Of a stretch of DNA of 64,000 nucleotides, positions 26,629 to 35,988 are shown one piece after another; position 1 is the stretch's first letter; every line of letters begins with the position of its first letter. The DNA is taken from NCBI RefSeq assembly GCF_002027545.1, contig NZ_MXAN01000015.1, positions 6,851-70,850 of the forward strand, given 5' to 3'. The stretch is from Moraxella lacunata (GTDB lineage: Bacteria; Pseudomonadota; Gammaproteobacteria; Pseudomonadales; Moraxellaceae). The translations under genes were made by a program, and so were the position numbers. The notes under the pieces are model-generated. The model was not told the origin of the DNA, searched no databases, and saw only the letters and a list, made by a program, of their open reading frames with translations.

Positions 26629-27897
26629 CTAATTAGCCCGTTCAATGCGGATAAACCCACGCCCTTGACCACCCTGCCCTGAGTTGATACTCGGCACATC
26701 ATTGGGGCTGTATGTCGGAGCAGTGTTGGGATAAGTGGCATTCGGATACTGCGTGGGGGCTTGTGTTTGTAATGCCAACAGCTCATTTGCCAACTCATTA
26801 CCCAGACGAGTGTAGCCTGACTGACTAAAATGCACGCCATCTTTACTGGCAAGCCCACGATTTATCCATGATTTCATCGAGCAAGAGCCACCCATCGCCC
26901 CTTGCCAATCCCAATATAGCGTGCGTTCGGCTTGGGCGACTTGCCGTTGGGCGGTCTGCACGTCCGTGAGCGTGGCAGGGCGTGTACCACAACTACCGTC
27001 TGTGCTTTTTAGAGCTTCGGGCGAGCCGAGTACCATGACTGCCGAACGTGGACTGACGGCACGGATTTGGCGGATTTTTTCGGTCAAGGTTGCACGCACG
27101 CTCTCGCCTGACACACCATTATACGCTTCATTGGTGCCATAGGCGAGCACGATGAGTGTGGGGCGAATGGTCGCAAGCTCATTTTGCCACGCCTGTGCAC
27201 TCCATCTACCCCAATGCGACAGCTCCGCCCCATTGATACCCAGTGCCGACACCACCGCCCCACGCCCACTGGGGTTGAACGCCCACCAACCACCAATCGC
27301 CGAGCCTGTGGCGTTGTCATTATAAATGGTAAACGGCAAATTCACGTTCACACTCACCATCTGCCATGTGCCGTCCTTGCGTGCCGTTTCTAGCACAAAC
27401 CGCTTGCCATAAGCGTCCACCCCTGTAAATCTGCCGTCTGTCGGTTGCTGACGAATACTCACCCAAATACGCTGAGCAGGTTCTGCCCCTTTTTTGGGTT
27501 TTAGGGTCAGGCTTGCCCCATTAACCTTGGGTCTGGCAATCAGTCCGCCCAGCGTATAATACTCACTTTGATTGGTACGGCTAGAAATCGGTGAAAAATC
27601 GACATTATCATAGCTAAACCGTGCCATACGCTGACCGCTAAAATACATTGGCATCGCCCAGCCCATGCCACCATCGCCCATCACGCCCTGCAAGCTATTT
27701 CTTAGAGCGTCCGTCATGGTGTCGCCGGCGGTATGGCTATCGCCCAGTTGGACGATATGCACCGAGTGGTTTGTCATGGCTTGGGCTAGGGCATTGGTAT
27801 TGGGTTCGCCAAAGTTGGTTAAATTGGCATGAGCCGATACCGACACGCACGCCATCACTAATAAGGCAGGCTTAAAGCTAAGTTTTGTTAAATTCAT
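26629..27897 (-). CDS. ape1: Peptidoglycan O-acetylesterase Ape1-like (SGNH hydrolase)
   Basis: Removes O-acetyl groups from muramic acid in the periplasm, so that lytic transglycosylases can act. The product is 422 residues with a signal peptide (LVMACVSVSAHA). SGNH blocks: GDSHTAGD with Ser54, the GTNE block (VLAYGTNEAYNGV), and the catalytic DGVHFSQSGY with Asp353 and His356. Between blocks I and III lies an inserted beta-rich segment of about 130 residues, as in Neisseria Ape1. The C-terminal tail after residue 375 is Pro/Tyr/Asn-rich and low complexity. It is last in the set patA-patB-ape1, all on one strand, and a terminator follows. The gene name is by analogy with Neisseria; the transferase PatB is the other SGNH protein here. 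Confidence 0.88.
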   Translation of the reverse strand: MNLTKLSFKPALLVMACVSVSAHANLTNFGEPNTNALAQAMTNHSVHIVQLGDSHTAGDTMTDALRNSLQGVMGDGGMGWAMPMYFSGQRMARFSYDNVDFSPISSRTNQSEYYTLGGLIARPKVNGASLTLKPKKGAEPAQRIWVSIRQQPTDGRFTGVDAYGKRFVLETARKDGTWQMVSVNVNLPFTIYNDNATGSAIGGWWAFNPSGRGAVVSALGINGAELSHWGRWSAQAWQNELATIRPTLIVLAYGTNEAYNGVSGESVRATLTEKIRQIRAVSPRSAVMVLGSPEALKSTDGSCGTRPATLTDVQTAQRQVAQAERTLYWDWQGAMGGSCSMKSWINRGLASKDGVHFSQSGYTRLGNELANELLALQTQAPTQYPNATYPNTAPTYSPNDVPSINSGQGGQGRGFIRIERAN

Positions 27898-27929
27898 GAA
27901 TACTCTTTTTAGTTATCAAATAAAATTCA

Positions 27930-29201
27930 TCACTCAATGATTAAATAAGATTGCACTTCTTTGGCAAGAATCCGCTGACCATCGCCAGAAAAATGAATAC
28001 CATCACCGCTACGCATTTTAATGTTTTTGCCATCTTTTTCAAGATAATCATTGTAAACATTGTTACGCCCACCCATGATAGGACGTGCATCAATCACTTT
28101 GACATTATGACGAGCCAATTCATTCATCATCACATCATTAAGCTGAACCATTTGTTCATTTAATTTATTTTTTTTCATGTTTGGCGGTGTTACCCAAATC
28201 ACGCCCACCTGTCTTTCTTTGGCAAAATCCAATATGTCTTTCATGCGTGCCTGATATTCTGCTATCCATTCTTCGCTATTAAATTTTAGGTATTTTCCCT
28301 GTTTATCTGGCATATCCCAAGGGTCATTTGCCCCCAGCATGACGATGAGTACTTTAATACTATTATCTGATTGCAAAGTATTTTTAATGGTGCTATTCCA
28401 ATCAAAGAATTTAGGATATGCCAAGCCAGTACTTTGTTTGCTAAGATTAACCGAATCCACGCCTAAGCCTTGTAAATACTTTTGCATATGTGGGGCAATG
28501 CCCTGCATCATCGAATCGCCAGCAAAAAATACTTTTTGGCTTTTATTTAATGTTAAGGATTGTTCTAATTCATTTTGGGCTTGATTTTTTTTTAGGGCTT
28601 GGGCTTTTAATTGTCTTTCTTGCTCTTGGCGTAATTGCTCTTGGCGTAATTGCTCTTGGCGTAATTGCTCTTGGCGTAATTGCTCTTGGTGTGCTTTTTC
28701 TGCCATTTGGGCTTTATAAGCAGGGGTATAGGCGTGATTGGTATTAAACTCATCAATCATGGTTTTATTCATATTGCCGATATTATTGGCGATATTATCA
28801 TGAAAAGCATACAATCCATCGCCAATATCACCCCCTTTTTGCCATAACGGACTATTAATTAGATTTAATGGGCTGGGCTGATGATAAGTTTGTAGATAAT
28901 AGGCATTGATTGATTTTTGCATTATCCAAATACTCATGACAGTAGATAATACCAAAAACATGAGCGTGGTAATAAAGGATTGTTTAAAATTATCATCTAG
29001 GATAATGACTTCATTATCCCAATCATTACCATCGTCTTGATGAATGATTTCTTTATCTGTATTTTCTGTATCAATGTTTTCTTTGTTAATTTTTTCTTTA
29101 TTAATGTCTTTTCGATGAATATTTGCTTGATTGACATTATCTTGACTGTCAATATCAGCCTTGTTAATATGATTAATCTCATCTTGTTTATGTTCGCTCA
29201 T
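27930..29201 (-). CDS. patB: Peptidoglycan O-acetyltransferase PatB-like (SGNH, membrane-anchored)
   Basis: Periplasmic enzyme that moves acetyl groups delivered by PatA onto N-acetylmuramic acid. The protein has 423 residues. A charged cytoplasmic N-terminus of about 70 residues holds degenerate Asn/Ile/Asp/Lys repeats (DINKEKINKENIDTENTDKE), followed by one transmembrane helix (FLVLSTVMSIWIM), a coiled-coil spacer with repeated RQEQL units, and the SGNH domain: GDSMMQG with Ser230, MLGANDPWDM, and DGIHFSGDGQ with Asp400 and His403. AAAGGAT precedes the ATG at 29201. It follows patA after 23 bases. The extended N-terminus and repeat spacer are longer than I expect for PatB. Confidence 0.87.
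   Translation of the reverse strand: MSEHKQDEINHINKADIDSQDNVNQANIHRKDINKEKINKENIDTENTDKEIIHQDDGNDWDNEVIILDDNFKQSFITTLMFLVLSTVMSIWIMQKSINAYYLQTYHQPSPLNLINSPLWQKGGDIGDGLYAFHDNIANNIGNMNKTMIDEFNTNHAYTPAYKAQMAEKAHQEQLRQEQLRQEQLRQEQLRQEQERQLKAQALKKNQAQNELEQSLTLNKSQKVFFAGDSMMQGIAPHMQKYLQGLGVDSVNLSKQSTGLAYPKFFDWNSTIKNTLQSDNSIKVLIVMLGANDPWDMPDKQGKYLKFNSEEWIAEYQARMKDILDFAKERQVGVIWVTPPNMKKNKLNEQMVQLNDVMMNELARHNVKVIDARPIMGGRNNVYNDYLEKDGKNIKMRSGDGIHFSGDGQRILAKEVQSYLIIE
28621..28690. repeat. 15-bp tandem repeat inside patB
   Basis: Unit TGCTCTTGGCGTAAT, four perfect copies and a partial fifth, coding for repeats of RQEQL in the periplasmic spacer. As the unit is a multiple of three, copy-number change would lengthen or shorten the spacer without shifting the frame. 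Confidence 0.9.
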
Positions 29202-29224
29202 GATAATATCCTTTATCTTGTCTT

Positions 29225-30772
29225 TTAGAAATTTGCATAAATAAAACCAGGAATGCCAGACGGAGCCAAAATCACCACCGCCATAAATGCCATAAAGCAC
29301 AACACATAAAAAATCACGCTTGGCATTTTATGAATTAGCCGACCGATTTGTGTTTGATGACGATGAAATAATGGATAAATCAGCCATGCCAATGCCAAAA
29401 TCGCCAATAGATAAAGCGGGTTATTTGTCCATGCTACATTAATATGATTAAAAAATAAGGCATTAAAAATCAATAACGCTTCATCTAATGTGGTCGCCCT
29501 AAAAAAGACAAAAGCAAATACCACAAAATGCACAGTGATTAATACGCCCAGCGTTTTACCAATGATGCCTGTATTTGCCAAAAAATTACGTCCTTTGGCA
29601 TGACCGCTTATTTTTTGGCACGCCAAATCGCCTGTATTTAATAAAGCAATGGCTAAGGCGTGTAATAATCCCCAAAAGAAAAAATTAAAGGTTGAGCCAT
29701 GCCAAATCCCTGATAACACCATCGCAATAATAAGATTAAGCTGAGTAAACCAAAAGCCCTTTCTGCTACCGCCTAAGGAAATATAAATATAATCTCGTAT
29801 CCATGTCGATAAACTAATATGCCATCTGTCCCAAAAATCTCTAATATTATGAGCCAATAAAGGAGCATTAAAATTCATGGGTAAGCGAAAACCAAGCAAT
29901 AACCCAAATGCCACCATCATCTCGCTATATCCTGAAAAATCCAGAAATAATTGTAAGGTATAACCATAAATGGCGGTCAATACTTCCAAGCTATGAAAGC
30001 CTGTGGGATTGGCAAAGACGGGATTGACCCAATTATCCGCCAAATACCCTGCCAACCACCATTTTTTGGCAAGAGCAAGCACGATTAAGGCAAAGGCGAT
30101 TTTTGGGTATAATAATTGGCGTGGGGCAGGTTCATTTAATTGCTCATACATCCCGCAAGGCTTACCCGTAATATCATTTAGCCCCTTGGTGCCATTAACA
30201 CGGGTAATCGGACCTGCCGAAATAGTGGCAAAAAATGAAAAATGCGTTAATGCTTGCCAAAAAGACAAATAAGAAATCGGACTTTCATTATTTTTATCTT
30301 GTTTTTCTTGCTCGCTTTGTTCATTTTGCTCATAAGCCACGCTTTGTCGGTAAAGCGTTACCAAATAACTAATGGCTTGAAATGAATAATAAGAAATGCC
30401 CAATGGAAAAATAATATTTGCCATGAGTCCCGTATTATCTAATTGCCATATCTCTAAGGCACGGCTAACATTAGCACGGAAAAATTCATAATATTTAAAC
30501 ACCGATAAATTTATCAAAGTGATGATAACACCCATCGCCATCCATGCTTTTTTGTGGCGACTGATGATGATTTGCTGAGCAATGAAATAAATGACAATAC
30601 TAAAAATAAACAGCATGCCAACTGCCATCAAGCCTGCCATTAAATAAATAATGGCATAGCTGATAATGAGCAACAGCATATTTTGAATGTCTGGTCTTTT
30701 TTTAAATGCCCAATAAAGCGCAAAAAACACCATGAACAATAACGCAAATTCTATCGATAAAAATGAAAACAT
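29225..30772 (-). CDS. patA: Peptidoglycan O-acetyltransferase PatA-like (MBOAT)
   Basis: Multi-spanning MBOAT protein, 515 residues, that carries acetyl groups across the inner membrane for PatB. Family marks: the early SYYSFQAISYLVTLYR, DFSGYSEMMVAFGLLLGF, the strongly conserved DRWHISLSTWIRDYIYISLGG, and the active-site histidine in GIWHGSTFNFFFWG. The same family includes AlgI of alginate O-acetylation, but the partner genes (PatB-like and Ape1-like) point to peptidoglycan. It is first of the three-gene set and starts at 30772. The shared 322-bp region with ppsR upstream must hold its promoter. Confidence 0.9.
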   Translation of the reverse strand: MFSFLSIEFALLFMVFFALYWAFKKRPDIQNMLLLIISYAIIYLMAGLMAVGMLFIFSIVIYFIAQQIIISRHKKAWMAMGVIITLINLSVFKYYEFFRANVSRALEIWQLDNTGLMANIIFPLGISYYSFQAISYLVTLYRQSVAYEQNEQSEQEKQDKNNESPISYLSFWQALTHFSFFATISAGPITRVNGTKGLNDITGKPCGMYEQLNEPAPRQLLYPKIAFALIVLALAKKWWLAGYLADNWVNPVFANPTGFHSLEVLTAIYGYTLQLFLDFSGYSEMMVAFGLLLGFRLPMNFNAPLLAHNIRDFWDRWHISLSTWIRDYIYISLGGSRKGFWFTQLNLIIAMVLSGIWHGSTFNFFFWGLLHALAIALLNTGDLACQKISGHAKGRNFLANTGIIGKTLGVLITVHFVVFAFVFFRATTLDEALLIFNALFFNHINVAWTNNPLYLLAILALAWLIYPLFHRHQTQIGRLIHKMPSVIFYVLCFMAFMAVVILAPSGIPGFIYANF

Positions 30773-31094
30773 TGCATTCCTTAGCCATAAACCATCTGAG
30801 AAACCATGAATACGCCCTACCCAAAGATGTGATTGTTGTCATTATGGTTAGTGCCGCCCTTTTATCAGACTGCACTTTTTATATTGACAAAAAGGTCGTT
30901 CATTTTAACAAAATTACCACAAATGCACAATGGGATTTTATCCGCTTTTCATGCTGTTTTAATTATTGTCATTCACTTATCCCGTTTCTTTTTGTCATGC
31001 CACAGTTGATAATTTTTCCTACAAAATCCCCTGTTTTTGTGCTATACTCTCATTTAAGTTTACTCATGTATGGCATAGGATACAAAGGATAGCC
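30773..31094. other. Divergent intergenic region patA/ppsR
   Basis: 322 bp with no convincing gene. A frame of about 109 codons across it has no ribosome site, no homology I recognise and a composition unlike its neighbours. The ppsR promoter candidate is at 31040-31048. Confidence 0.5.
31040..31048 (+). promoter_or_regulatory. Extended -10 element of ppsR
   Basis: TGCTATACT, an extended -10 (TGnTATACT), 47 bases before the ppsR start codon. No good -35 is seen, as is common with extended -10 promoters. Confidence 0.55.
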
Positions 31095-31988
31095 ATGTAC
31101 GTTCACACCCCCACACCCAGCCAACAAGACCAGCAGGCTCGGCAAGCCAAGCAGTTTAAAGCCCCCGAGCTACTTCGCAGTGCTTTTTTTATCTCTGACG
31201 GCACCGCCATCACCGCCGAGACACTTGGGCGGTCATTGCTGAGCCAGTTTGGCAATGTCAAATTTGACGTCAAAATCATCCCCTATGTGGACACCCCTGA
31301 GTTGGCTCATGAGGCGGTCAAACGTATTAATGAAACTCATCGCTTATCAGGGCTCAAACCCTTGGTGTTTGATACCATCGTTAGTGATGAGATTCGCACC
31401 ATCATCAACGGGGCGGACGCCACCAACCTTGACATCTATGAAGGGCTGATTACCCGCATTGCCAATGAAATCGGTGAGACCCCCGACCCCCATGCAGGCA
31501 TGGCACACGGACAAGTGGACAGCGATGATTATAAGGCAAGGATTGACGCCGTGCATTTTGCCTTGGATAATGACGACGGGGCGAGAACCAATCACTACGA
31601 CGGAGCAGACATCATCCTAGTTGGCTTATCACGCTCAGGCAAAACGCCCACAAGCCTATATCTTGCCTTACAGTTTGGCATTCGTGCCGCCAACTATCCT
31701 TTGACCGAAGATGACCTAGACAGTAGCAATCTACCCAAAGTATTACAGCCCTATCGCCACAAACTCTTTGGTCTAACCATTGACACCGAACGACTGGTGC
31801 GTATCCGCCAAGAGCGAAAAGCAGGTTCTCGCTATGCCTCCCTTGCCCAATGCCAAGAAGAACAACGTGCCATTCAAGCCATCTACACCGCCCAAAAAAT
31901 CCCCAATCTCAATGTCTCCGAGATGAGCGTTGAAGAGATTGCCACACGGATTTTACAAATCACAGGTTTGGCACGACGGATTGGCTGA
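31095..31988 (+). CDS. ppsR: PEP synthase regulatory protein (kinase/pyrophosphorylase)
   Basis: DUF299-family bifunctional enzyme that inactivates PpsA by ADP-dependent threonine phosphorylation and reactivates it by phosphate-dependent removal. The product is 297 residues, against about 270 for the family, the excess being a polar N-terminal tail (QQDQQARQAKQFK). The start of the fold is FFISDGTAITAETLGRSLL, and the nucleotide loop GLSRSGKT is at residues 177-184. AAAGGAT precedes the ATG at 31095. Its target gene ppsA lies 4.6 kb to the left in opposite orientation, with the patA-patB-ape1 set in between. Confidence 0.95.
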   Translation: MYVHTPTPSQQDQQARQAKQFKAPELLRSAFFISDGTAITAETLGRSLLSQFGNVKFDVKIIPYVDTPELAHEAVKRINETHRLSGLKPLVFDTIVSDEIRTIINGADATNLDIYEGLITRIANEIGETPDPHAGMAHGQVDSDDYKARIDAVHFALDNDDGARTNHYDGADIILVGLSRSGKTPTSLYLALQFGIRAANYPLTEDDLDSSNLPKVLQPYRHKLFGLTIDTERLVRIRQERKAGSRYASLAQCQEEQRAIQAIYTAQKIPNLNVSEMSVEEIATRILQITGLARRIG

Positions 31989-32043
31989 TTGTTGAAGCAT
32001 TTTAAATAACATGATTTTAAAACTGATAAACTCTGAGAAAAAT

Positions 32044-32412
32044 ATGAAACATCGCTCTTTGTTACTCTTACCCCTAACACTCATCATCTCTTTGAGTGCG
32101 TGCCAAAGTCGCCCCCCTGTGCCCGAGCCACGTTACATCCCTAATGTCGCCCTAAATGCCAGTGAAACGCTAGAAGTCATGCCTTATCGCAGTGCCTGTC
32201 ATTCTGCCACACCCATGCAGTGCCTACTGGTCAAGCCCATCGGGGCAGACGATGATAAGCTGTTCGGCATTGGCTATAATGACATCATCGGCTTTACGCC
32301 AACCGTTGGCACTGCCTACACCATCAAAGTGCGTCAAGAGATAGACCAAAATACTGGCAAACCCACAGGGCTGTGGCAGTTAGATGAGATTTTAACGCAA
32401 AATATTCGTTAA
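32044..32412 (+). CDS. DUF4377-type lipoprotein
   Basis: A 122-residue lipoprotein: signal peptide with lipobox LSAC at residues 16-19, then a short proline-rich linker and one small domain. The phrases MQCLLVK, LFGIGYNDIIGFTPTVGTAYTIKV are those of the DUF4377 domain often found with HslJ-type heat-shock lipoproteins. A weak GAG precedes the ATG at 32044. It stands 55 bases after ppsR and 25 before sthA, all three in one direction, so they may share a transcript. Exact role unknown; location in the envelope is well supported. Confidence 0.8.
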   Translation: MKHRSLLLLPLTLIISLSACQSRPPVPEPRYIPNVALNASETLEVMPYRSACHSATPMQCLLVKPIGADDDKLFGIGYNDIIGFTPTVGTAYTIKVRQEIDQNTGKPTGLWQLDEILTQNIR

Positions 32413-32437
32413 TTAAAACAAACAAAAAGGCAATATC

Positions 32438-34063
32438 ATGACCAAAACCAACCCCACCGAGACGGCAGGTAAATCCCCAAACCCTGCCACAAATGAGACC
32501 AAGGCAGAACACGCCATCAAAGAACAAGCCAAACGTTCCGCCCTACCCGAAGCAGAAATCAAAACCCCCGACAGCACAAACACGCCAGCTCATGAAGAGC
32601 ATGACCCCAGTCATTTACTCATCAGTCCGTTAGATGGTCAGCGTGTCGCCATCGCTCCCCAAAAACGCAAAGTCCGTCACGGCTTTGAATATGACGCGGT
32701 GGTGCTAGGGGCAGGGCCTGCCGGTGAAGCAGCGGCGATGAAACTTGCCAAATCAGGACTGAAAGTGGCAGTCATCGACCCCCGCGACCAAGTGGGCGGT
32801 AACTGTGCTCACGTCGGCACCATCCCCAGTAAGGCACTTCGCCAATCGGTGTTTAACATCATCAGCATGAGACGTGACCCCATTTTTAGCTCATTTACTG
32901 ACAACTTTCAAGTTCCCCTAAATAAGGTGCTGAGCAAAGCACGGCGAGTGATTGCCAGTCAAGTCAATACCCACAAGCTATTTTATGAGCGTAACCGTGT
33001 TGAGATTATCCAAGGTTGGGGGCGTTTTATTGACAAAAACACCCTAGAAGTCGAGCAGGTTCATGGTGAGGGTGCCAAGACTGTTACCTTTGAAAAGGCG
33101 GTCATTGCCGTGGGTTCACGACCCTACCGTCCTGACCTGCTTGACTTTGACCATCCCCGCGTCTTTGACTCAGATAAGATTTTGCAAATGGACTATGTCG
33201 CTCGCAAAATCATCATCTACGGGGCAGGCGTGATTGGCTGTGAGTATGCGTCCATCTTTACAGGTCTGGGCTATGTCGTTGATTTGATTAATAACAAAGA
33301 ACAACTGCTAAGCTACCTTGATGATGAAATCTCGGACGCCCTATCGCACGACTTTCGTCAGTTTGGCGTGCGTATTCGTAGCAATGAAGAGATTGAACGC
33401 CTAGAAACCTTTGATGACTGCGTGGTCTTACACCTAAAAAGCGGTAAAAAAATCAAATCCGACGCCATCCTTTGGTGTAACGGACGTTCGGGCAACACCG
33501 ACGGGCTTAATCTAGAAGCGGTTGGCTTATCTGCCAACAGTCGTGGACAGCTCGAAGTTGACCAAACCTACCGCACCAAAGCCGAACACATCTATGCCGT
33601 GGGCGATGTCATCGGCTGGCCGTCTTTGGCGTCCGCTGCCTACGACCAAGGGCGAAATGCCGCCGGCTTTATGGTGGGTGACAAACACGCTGAGTTTGTC
33701 AATAGCGTGCCTACTGGCATCTATACCATTCCTGAGATTTCAAGCATTGGGGCGACCGAAGAAGACTTAACCCGTGACCAAATCCCTTATGAAGTTGGAC
33801 AAGCCTTTTTCAAACACCTAGCTCGCTCCCAAATCATCGGTGAGCGTTCGGGCGTACTAAAAATCTTGTTCCACCGTGAAACCCTACAAATCCTAGGCAT
33901 TCACTGCTACGGCAACCACGCCTCCGAGATTATCCACATCGGACAAGCGGTGATGAAATGCGGTCACACACTAGAATACTTCATCAACACCACCTTTAAC
34001 TACCCCACCATGGCAGAAGCCTATCGTGTGGCGGCGTTAAATGGCATGAACCGTATTTTTTAA
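32438..34063 (+). CDS. sthA: Soluble pyridine nucleotide transhydrogenase
   Basis: Flavoprotein that passes reducing equivalents between NADPH and NAD+. The core matches SthA: FAD loop [18 protein letters not shown], the single-Cys region [17 protein letters not shown] (SthA lacks the redox disulphide of lipoamide dehydrogenase), the NAD loop [37 protein letters not shown], and the end [20 protein letters not shown]. The product is 541 residues; E. coli SthA has 466. The extra part is an N-terminal tail of about 80 residues, polar and probably disordered. The start at 32438 has a weak site (AAAAAGGC); a start nearer the core, for example at about residue 75, would need a non-ATG codon. Confidence 0.93.
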   Translation: MTKTNPTETAGKSPNPATNETKAEHAIKEQAKRSALPEAEIKTPDSTNTPAHEEHDPSHLLISPLDGQRVAIAPQKRKVRHGFEYDAVVLGAGPAGEAAAMKLAKSGLKVAVIDPRDQVGGNCAHVGTIPSKALRQSVFNIISMRRDPIFSSFTDNFQVPLNKVLSKARRVIASQVNTHKLFYERNRVEIIQGWGRFIDKNTLEVEQVHGEGAKTVTFEKAVIAVGSRPYRPDLLDFDHPRVFDSDKILQMDYVARKIIIYGAGVIGCEYASIFTGLGYVVDLINNKEQLLSYLDDEISDALSHDFRQFGVRIRSNEEIERLETFDDCVVLHLKSGKKIKSDAILWCNGRSGNTDGLNLEAVGLSANSRGQLEVDQTYRTKAEHIYAVGDVIGWPSLASAAYDQGRNAAGFMVGDKHAEFVNSVPTGIYTIPEISSIGATEEDLTRDQIPYEVGQAFFKHLARSQIIGERSGVLKILFHRETLQILGIHCYGNHASEIIHIGQAVMKCGHTLEYFINTTFNYPTMAEAYRVAALNGMNRIF

Positions 34064-34069
34064 AGCCCA

Positions 34070-34092
34070 AAGGACGTGTTCAGCACGTCCTT
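34070..34092. repeat. REP-like palindrome
   Basis: AAGGACGTG-TTCAG-CACGTCCTT, a 9-bp stem directly after the sthA stop. The arms and loop resemble GGGCGTG-CTCAG-CACGCCC at 6518, so this looks like a diverged copy; it could also serve as a 3' hairpin. Confidence 0.55.
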
Positions 34093-34160
34093 ACGTCCAT
34101 GGTATAAATCTGTGGCAAATGTAACTTTTACCCATATCACCCATCCTTTATGCAAATCAC

Positions 34161-34194
34161 AAAAATCACCCCAACATGATTTGGGGTGATTTTT
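34161..34194. terminator. Bidirectional terminator between sthA and yceI
   Basis: AAAAATCACCCCAA, six-base loop, exact inverse; a 14-bp stem flanked by T runs on both strands between two convergent genes. Confidence 0.85.
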
Positions 34195-34210
34195 GATTCT
34201 TTAAAACAAA

Positions 34211-34783
34211 TTATTTCTTAGCGGCTTCTACTTGAATGTCAATGCGGACATTTTTTGCCATGCCAACATTCACCAAATAATCCATGCCCCATTTGGTGCG
34301 GTCAATGGTCGTGCTAAAATCACCGCCACAAACTTCGGTTTTTGCCATGGGGCTGTCATAGCAATTGAACTTATTGGCGTGCAGACGAACAGGGTGTGTT
34401 TGACCAAGTAGGGTAAGTTTGCCATCTACTGAGCTTAGTTTGCGTGCTTTGCCCTTGCCTGTGTAGTTGAATTTGGTAGATTCAAAACGCATGGTGGGAT
34501 ATTTTTCGGCATCAAACAAATCGGCACTGAGCAGATGTTCAGTAAACTCCTTAGAGCTTGATTGTAGGTTTGCCAATGGCAACTCGATGTCAATTTTACC
34601 TGTGCGTTTGGCTTTATCAAACTCCATCTCGCCTGTTAGACCATACACACCGCCCACGTTGGTACTGGTTTTAAAATGATCAATGGCAAAACGGGCATTG
34701 GTGTGAAATGGGTCAATCTCATAAGTGGCAGCATTTGCCATGCCTGCTAGGGCAACAAGAGACAGTAGGGCTAGCTTTTTCAT
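34211..34783 (-). CDS. YceI-family periplasmic protein
   Basis: A 190-residue secreted protein (signal peptide MKKLALLSLVALAGMANA) of the YceI family, an eight-stranded lipocalin-like barrel that binds polyisoprenoids. Family phrases: YEIDPFHTNARFAIDHFKTS at the start of the mature part, FTEHLLSADLFDAEKYPTMRFES, KLTLLGQTHPVRLHANKFNC, and the end IDRTKWGMDYLVNVGMA. AAGGAG precedes the ATG. The gene is alone, convergent with sthA. Two Cys (FNCYDS and EVCGGDF) may form a disulphide. Confidence 0.93.
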   Translation of the reverse strand: MKKLALLSLVALAGMANAATYEIDPFHTNARFAIDHFKTSTNVGGVYGLTGEMEFDKAKRTGKIDIELPLANLQSSSKEFTEHLLSADLFDAEKYPTMRFESTKFNYTGKGKARKLSSVDGKLTLLGQTHPVRLHANKFNCYDSPMAKTEVCGGDFSTTIDRTKWGMDYLVNVGMAKNVRIDIQVEAAKK

Positions 34784-34909
34784 AACAACTCCTTGGGTTT
34801 GATGAATAATGTTATTGGTGCAACACCAATGCGATAAATTCTAGCAAGACTGATTAGGAAAAACAAGCACGATTAAGAAACGCATTGTTAATGTTTGGTT
34901 AATGATACA

Positions 34910-35962
34910 TCAGGACTTATCCGCTTGGCTTGCCTGCTCCGCCTTTTGACTTACTGACTCTTGACTTACCGATTCTTGGTTTGCTGTTTTGGCTGTCTGC
35001 TTAGGTAAGTATTCCTCTCGGATAATGCCTTGTAATTTATCATACGGCACCACAATCTCAACAAAACCCTGTGCAAAACCTCCCATTTCATAAGGTTGAT
35101 ACACCAGCACCACCCCATTTTTACCAAAATACACATTTTCGGTCATCTCAAACTGCCACGTTTGCTCGTATTCTTGAATGTCTTTTTTGGTTGTGATTTG
35201 TAGCTCATCTTTTAGATATTCTTTAAACCCCGCATAAGCCAGCTCATGAAAATCACTCGCCCTATCCGCCACAATCACATCAGAAAAATCAATCTGCGTC
35301 TGCAAATCCATATCAAACATCAGATACTCCATAAATGGCATGCCATGAGCCCCACCCATATAAACATCGCCTGCGATGGCAACCTGAGCTAAGTTTTTGT
35401 GAGCAGGGATAAGCTCTGGGGCAACCGTCCAAGCATAGCTCGGTGCTGACTCAAAGGGCTCGCCATTTTCTTTGGCAACGTCTTTCATCTCATTGATAAA
35501 CATCAAATGCTCACCCACAAATTCATCAACATTCTGCTTAAATTTAAGCAGTTTAGGATTGTCATCGTTGGTAATTGTTTTATTGACAATCTGCTCTATC
35601 CAACGTGGTTCAACTTTTGCCAATTTGATATTGATACTCGTGCAAAAGCCCTCTTTATAAAAACCTTCGTCATCTTTGGGTGTTTTTGGGTCAAAATTGC
35701 ACGCCTGCTTCATCTCATCGGGCAGTTCATACTCATAGGCAACCGTGCTAAATTTAATTTGTTCAGACTTGGTAATCTTGCCTACATTGGCAAGTTTTTG
35801 ATCAAGGGCTTTAATGGTCTCACTTGGGGTTAGCTCGCCACTTGGCATGACTTGATTTTTTTGAGCATCCAAATATTCTGCTTGATTGTTTTTGACCGTT
35901 TCATCTTGACCACAAGCAGTCATTAACACCGCCAAAGCCAGCACCAATACTTTTTTCATCAT
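34910..35962 (-). CDS. Lipoprotein with DUF3298 (RsiV-like) domain
   Basis: A 350-residue lipoprotein with lipobox MTAC at residues 14-17. The C-terminal half matches the DUF3298/RsiV fold: GGAHGMPFMEYLMFDMD, DFSDVIV, FHELAYAGFKEYL, and YQPYEMGGFAQGFVEIVVPYDKL. In Bacillus that fold binds lysozyme; in Gram-negatives it is found in periplasmic proteins of unknown partner. The tail ends with QESVSQESVSQK, a short repeat. Two adjacent ATG codons start the gene after GGGG. A MITE-like element lies 27 bases upstream, so the native promoter may be displaced or supplied by it. Confidence 0.8.
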   Translation of the reverse strand: MMKKVLVLALAVLMTACGQDETVKNNQAEYLDAQKNQVMPSGELTPSETIKALDQKLANVGKITKSEQIKFSTVAYEYELPDEMKQACNFDPKTPKDDEGFYKEGFCTSINIKLAKVEPRWIEQIVNKTITNDDNPKLLKFKQNVDEFVGEHLMFINEMKDVAKENGEPFESAPSYAWTVAPELIPAHKNLAQVAIAGDVYMGGAHGMPFMEYLMFDMDLQTQIDFSDVIVADRASDFHELAYAGFKEYLKDELQITTKKDIQEYEQTWQFEMTENVYFGKNGVVLVYQPYEMGGFAQGFVEIVVPYDKLQGIIREEYLPKQTAKTANQESVSQESVSQKAEQASQADKS

Positions 35963-35988
35963 CTTACCCCTTTTTAAATTAAAACCGA

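Noticed and set aside
28621-28690. Regular repeats that could suggest a CRISPR array
   Set aside because: The units are contiguous 15-mers with no spacers and code for RQEQL in patB; no cas genes are present in the window.
30763-31092. Frame of about 109 codons between patA and ppsR
   Set aside because: No ribosome site, overlaps the patA start and the ppsR promoter, and the product has no coherent domain or signal peptide.
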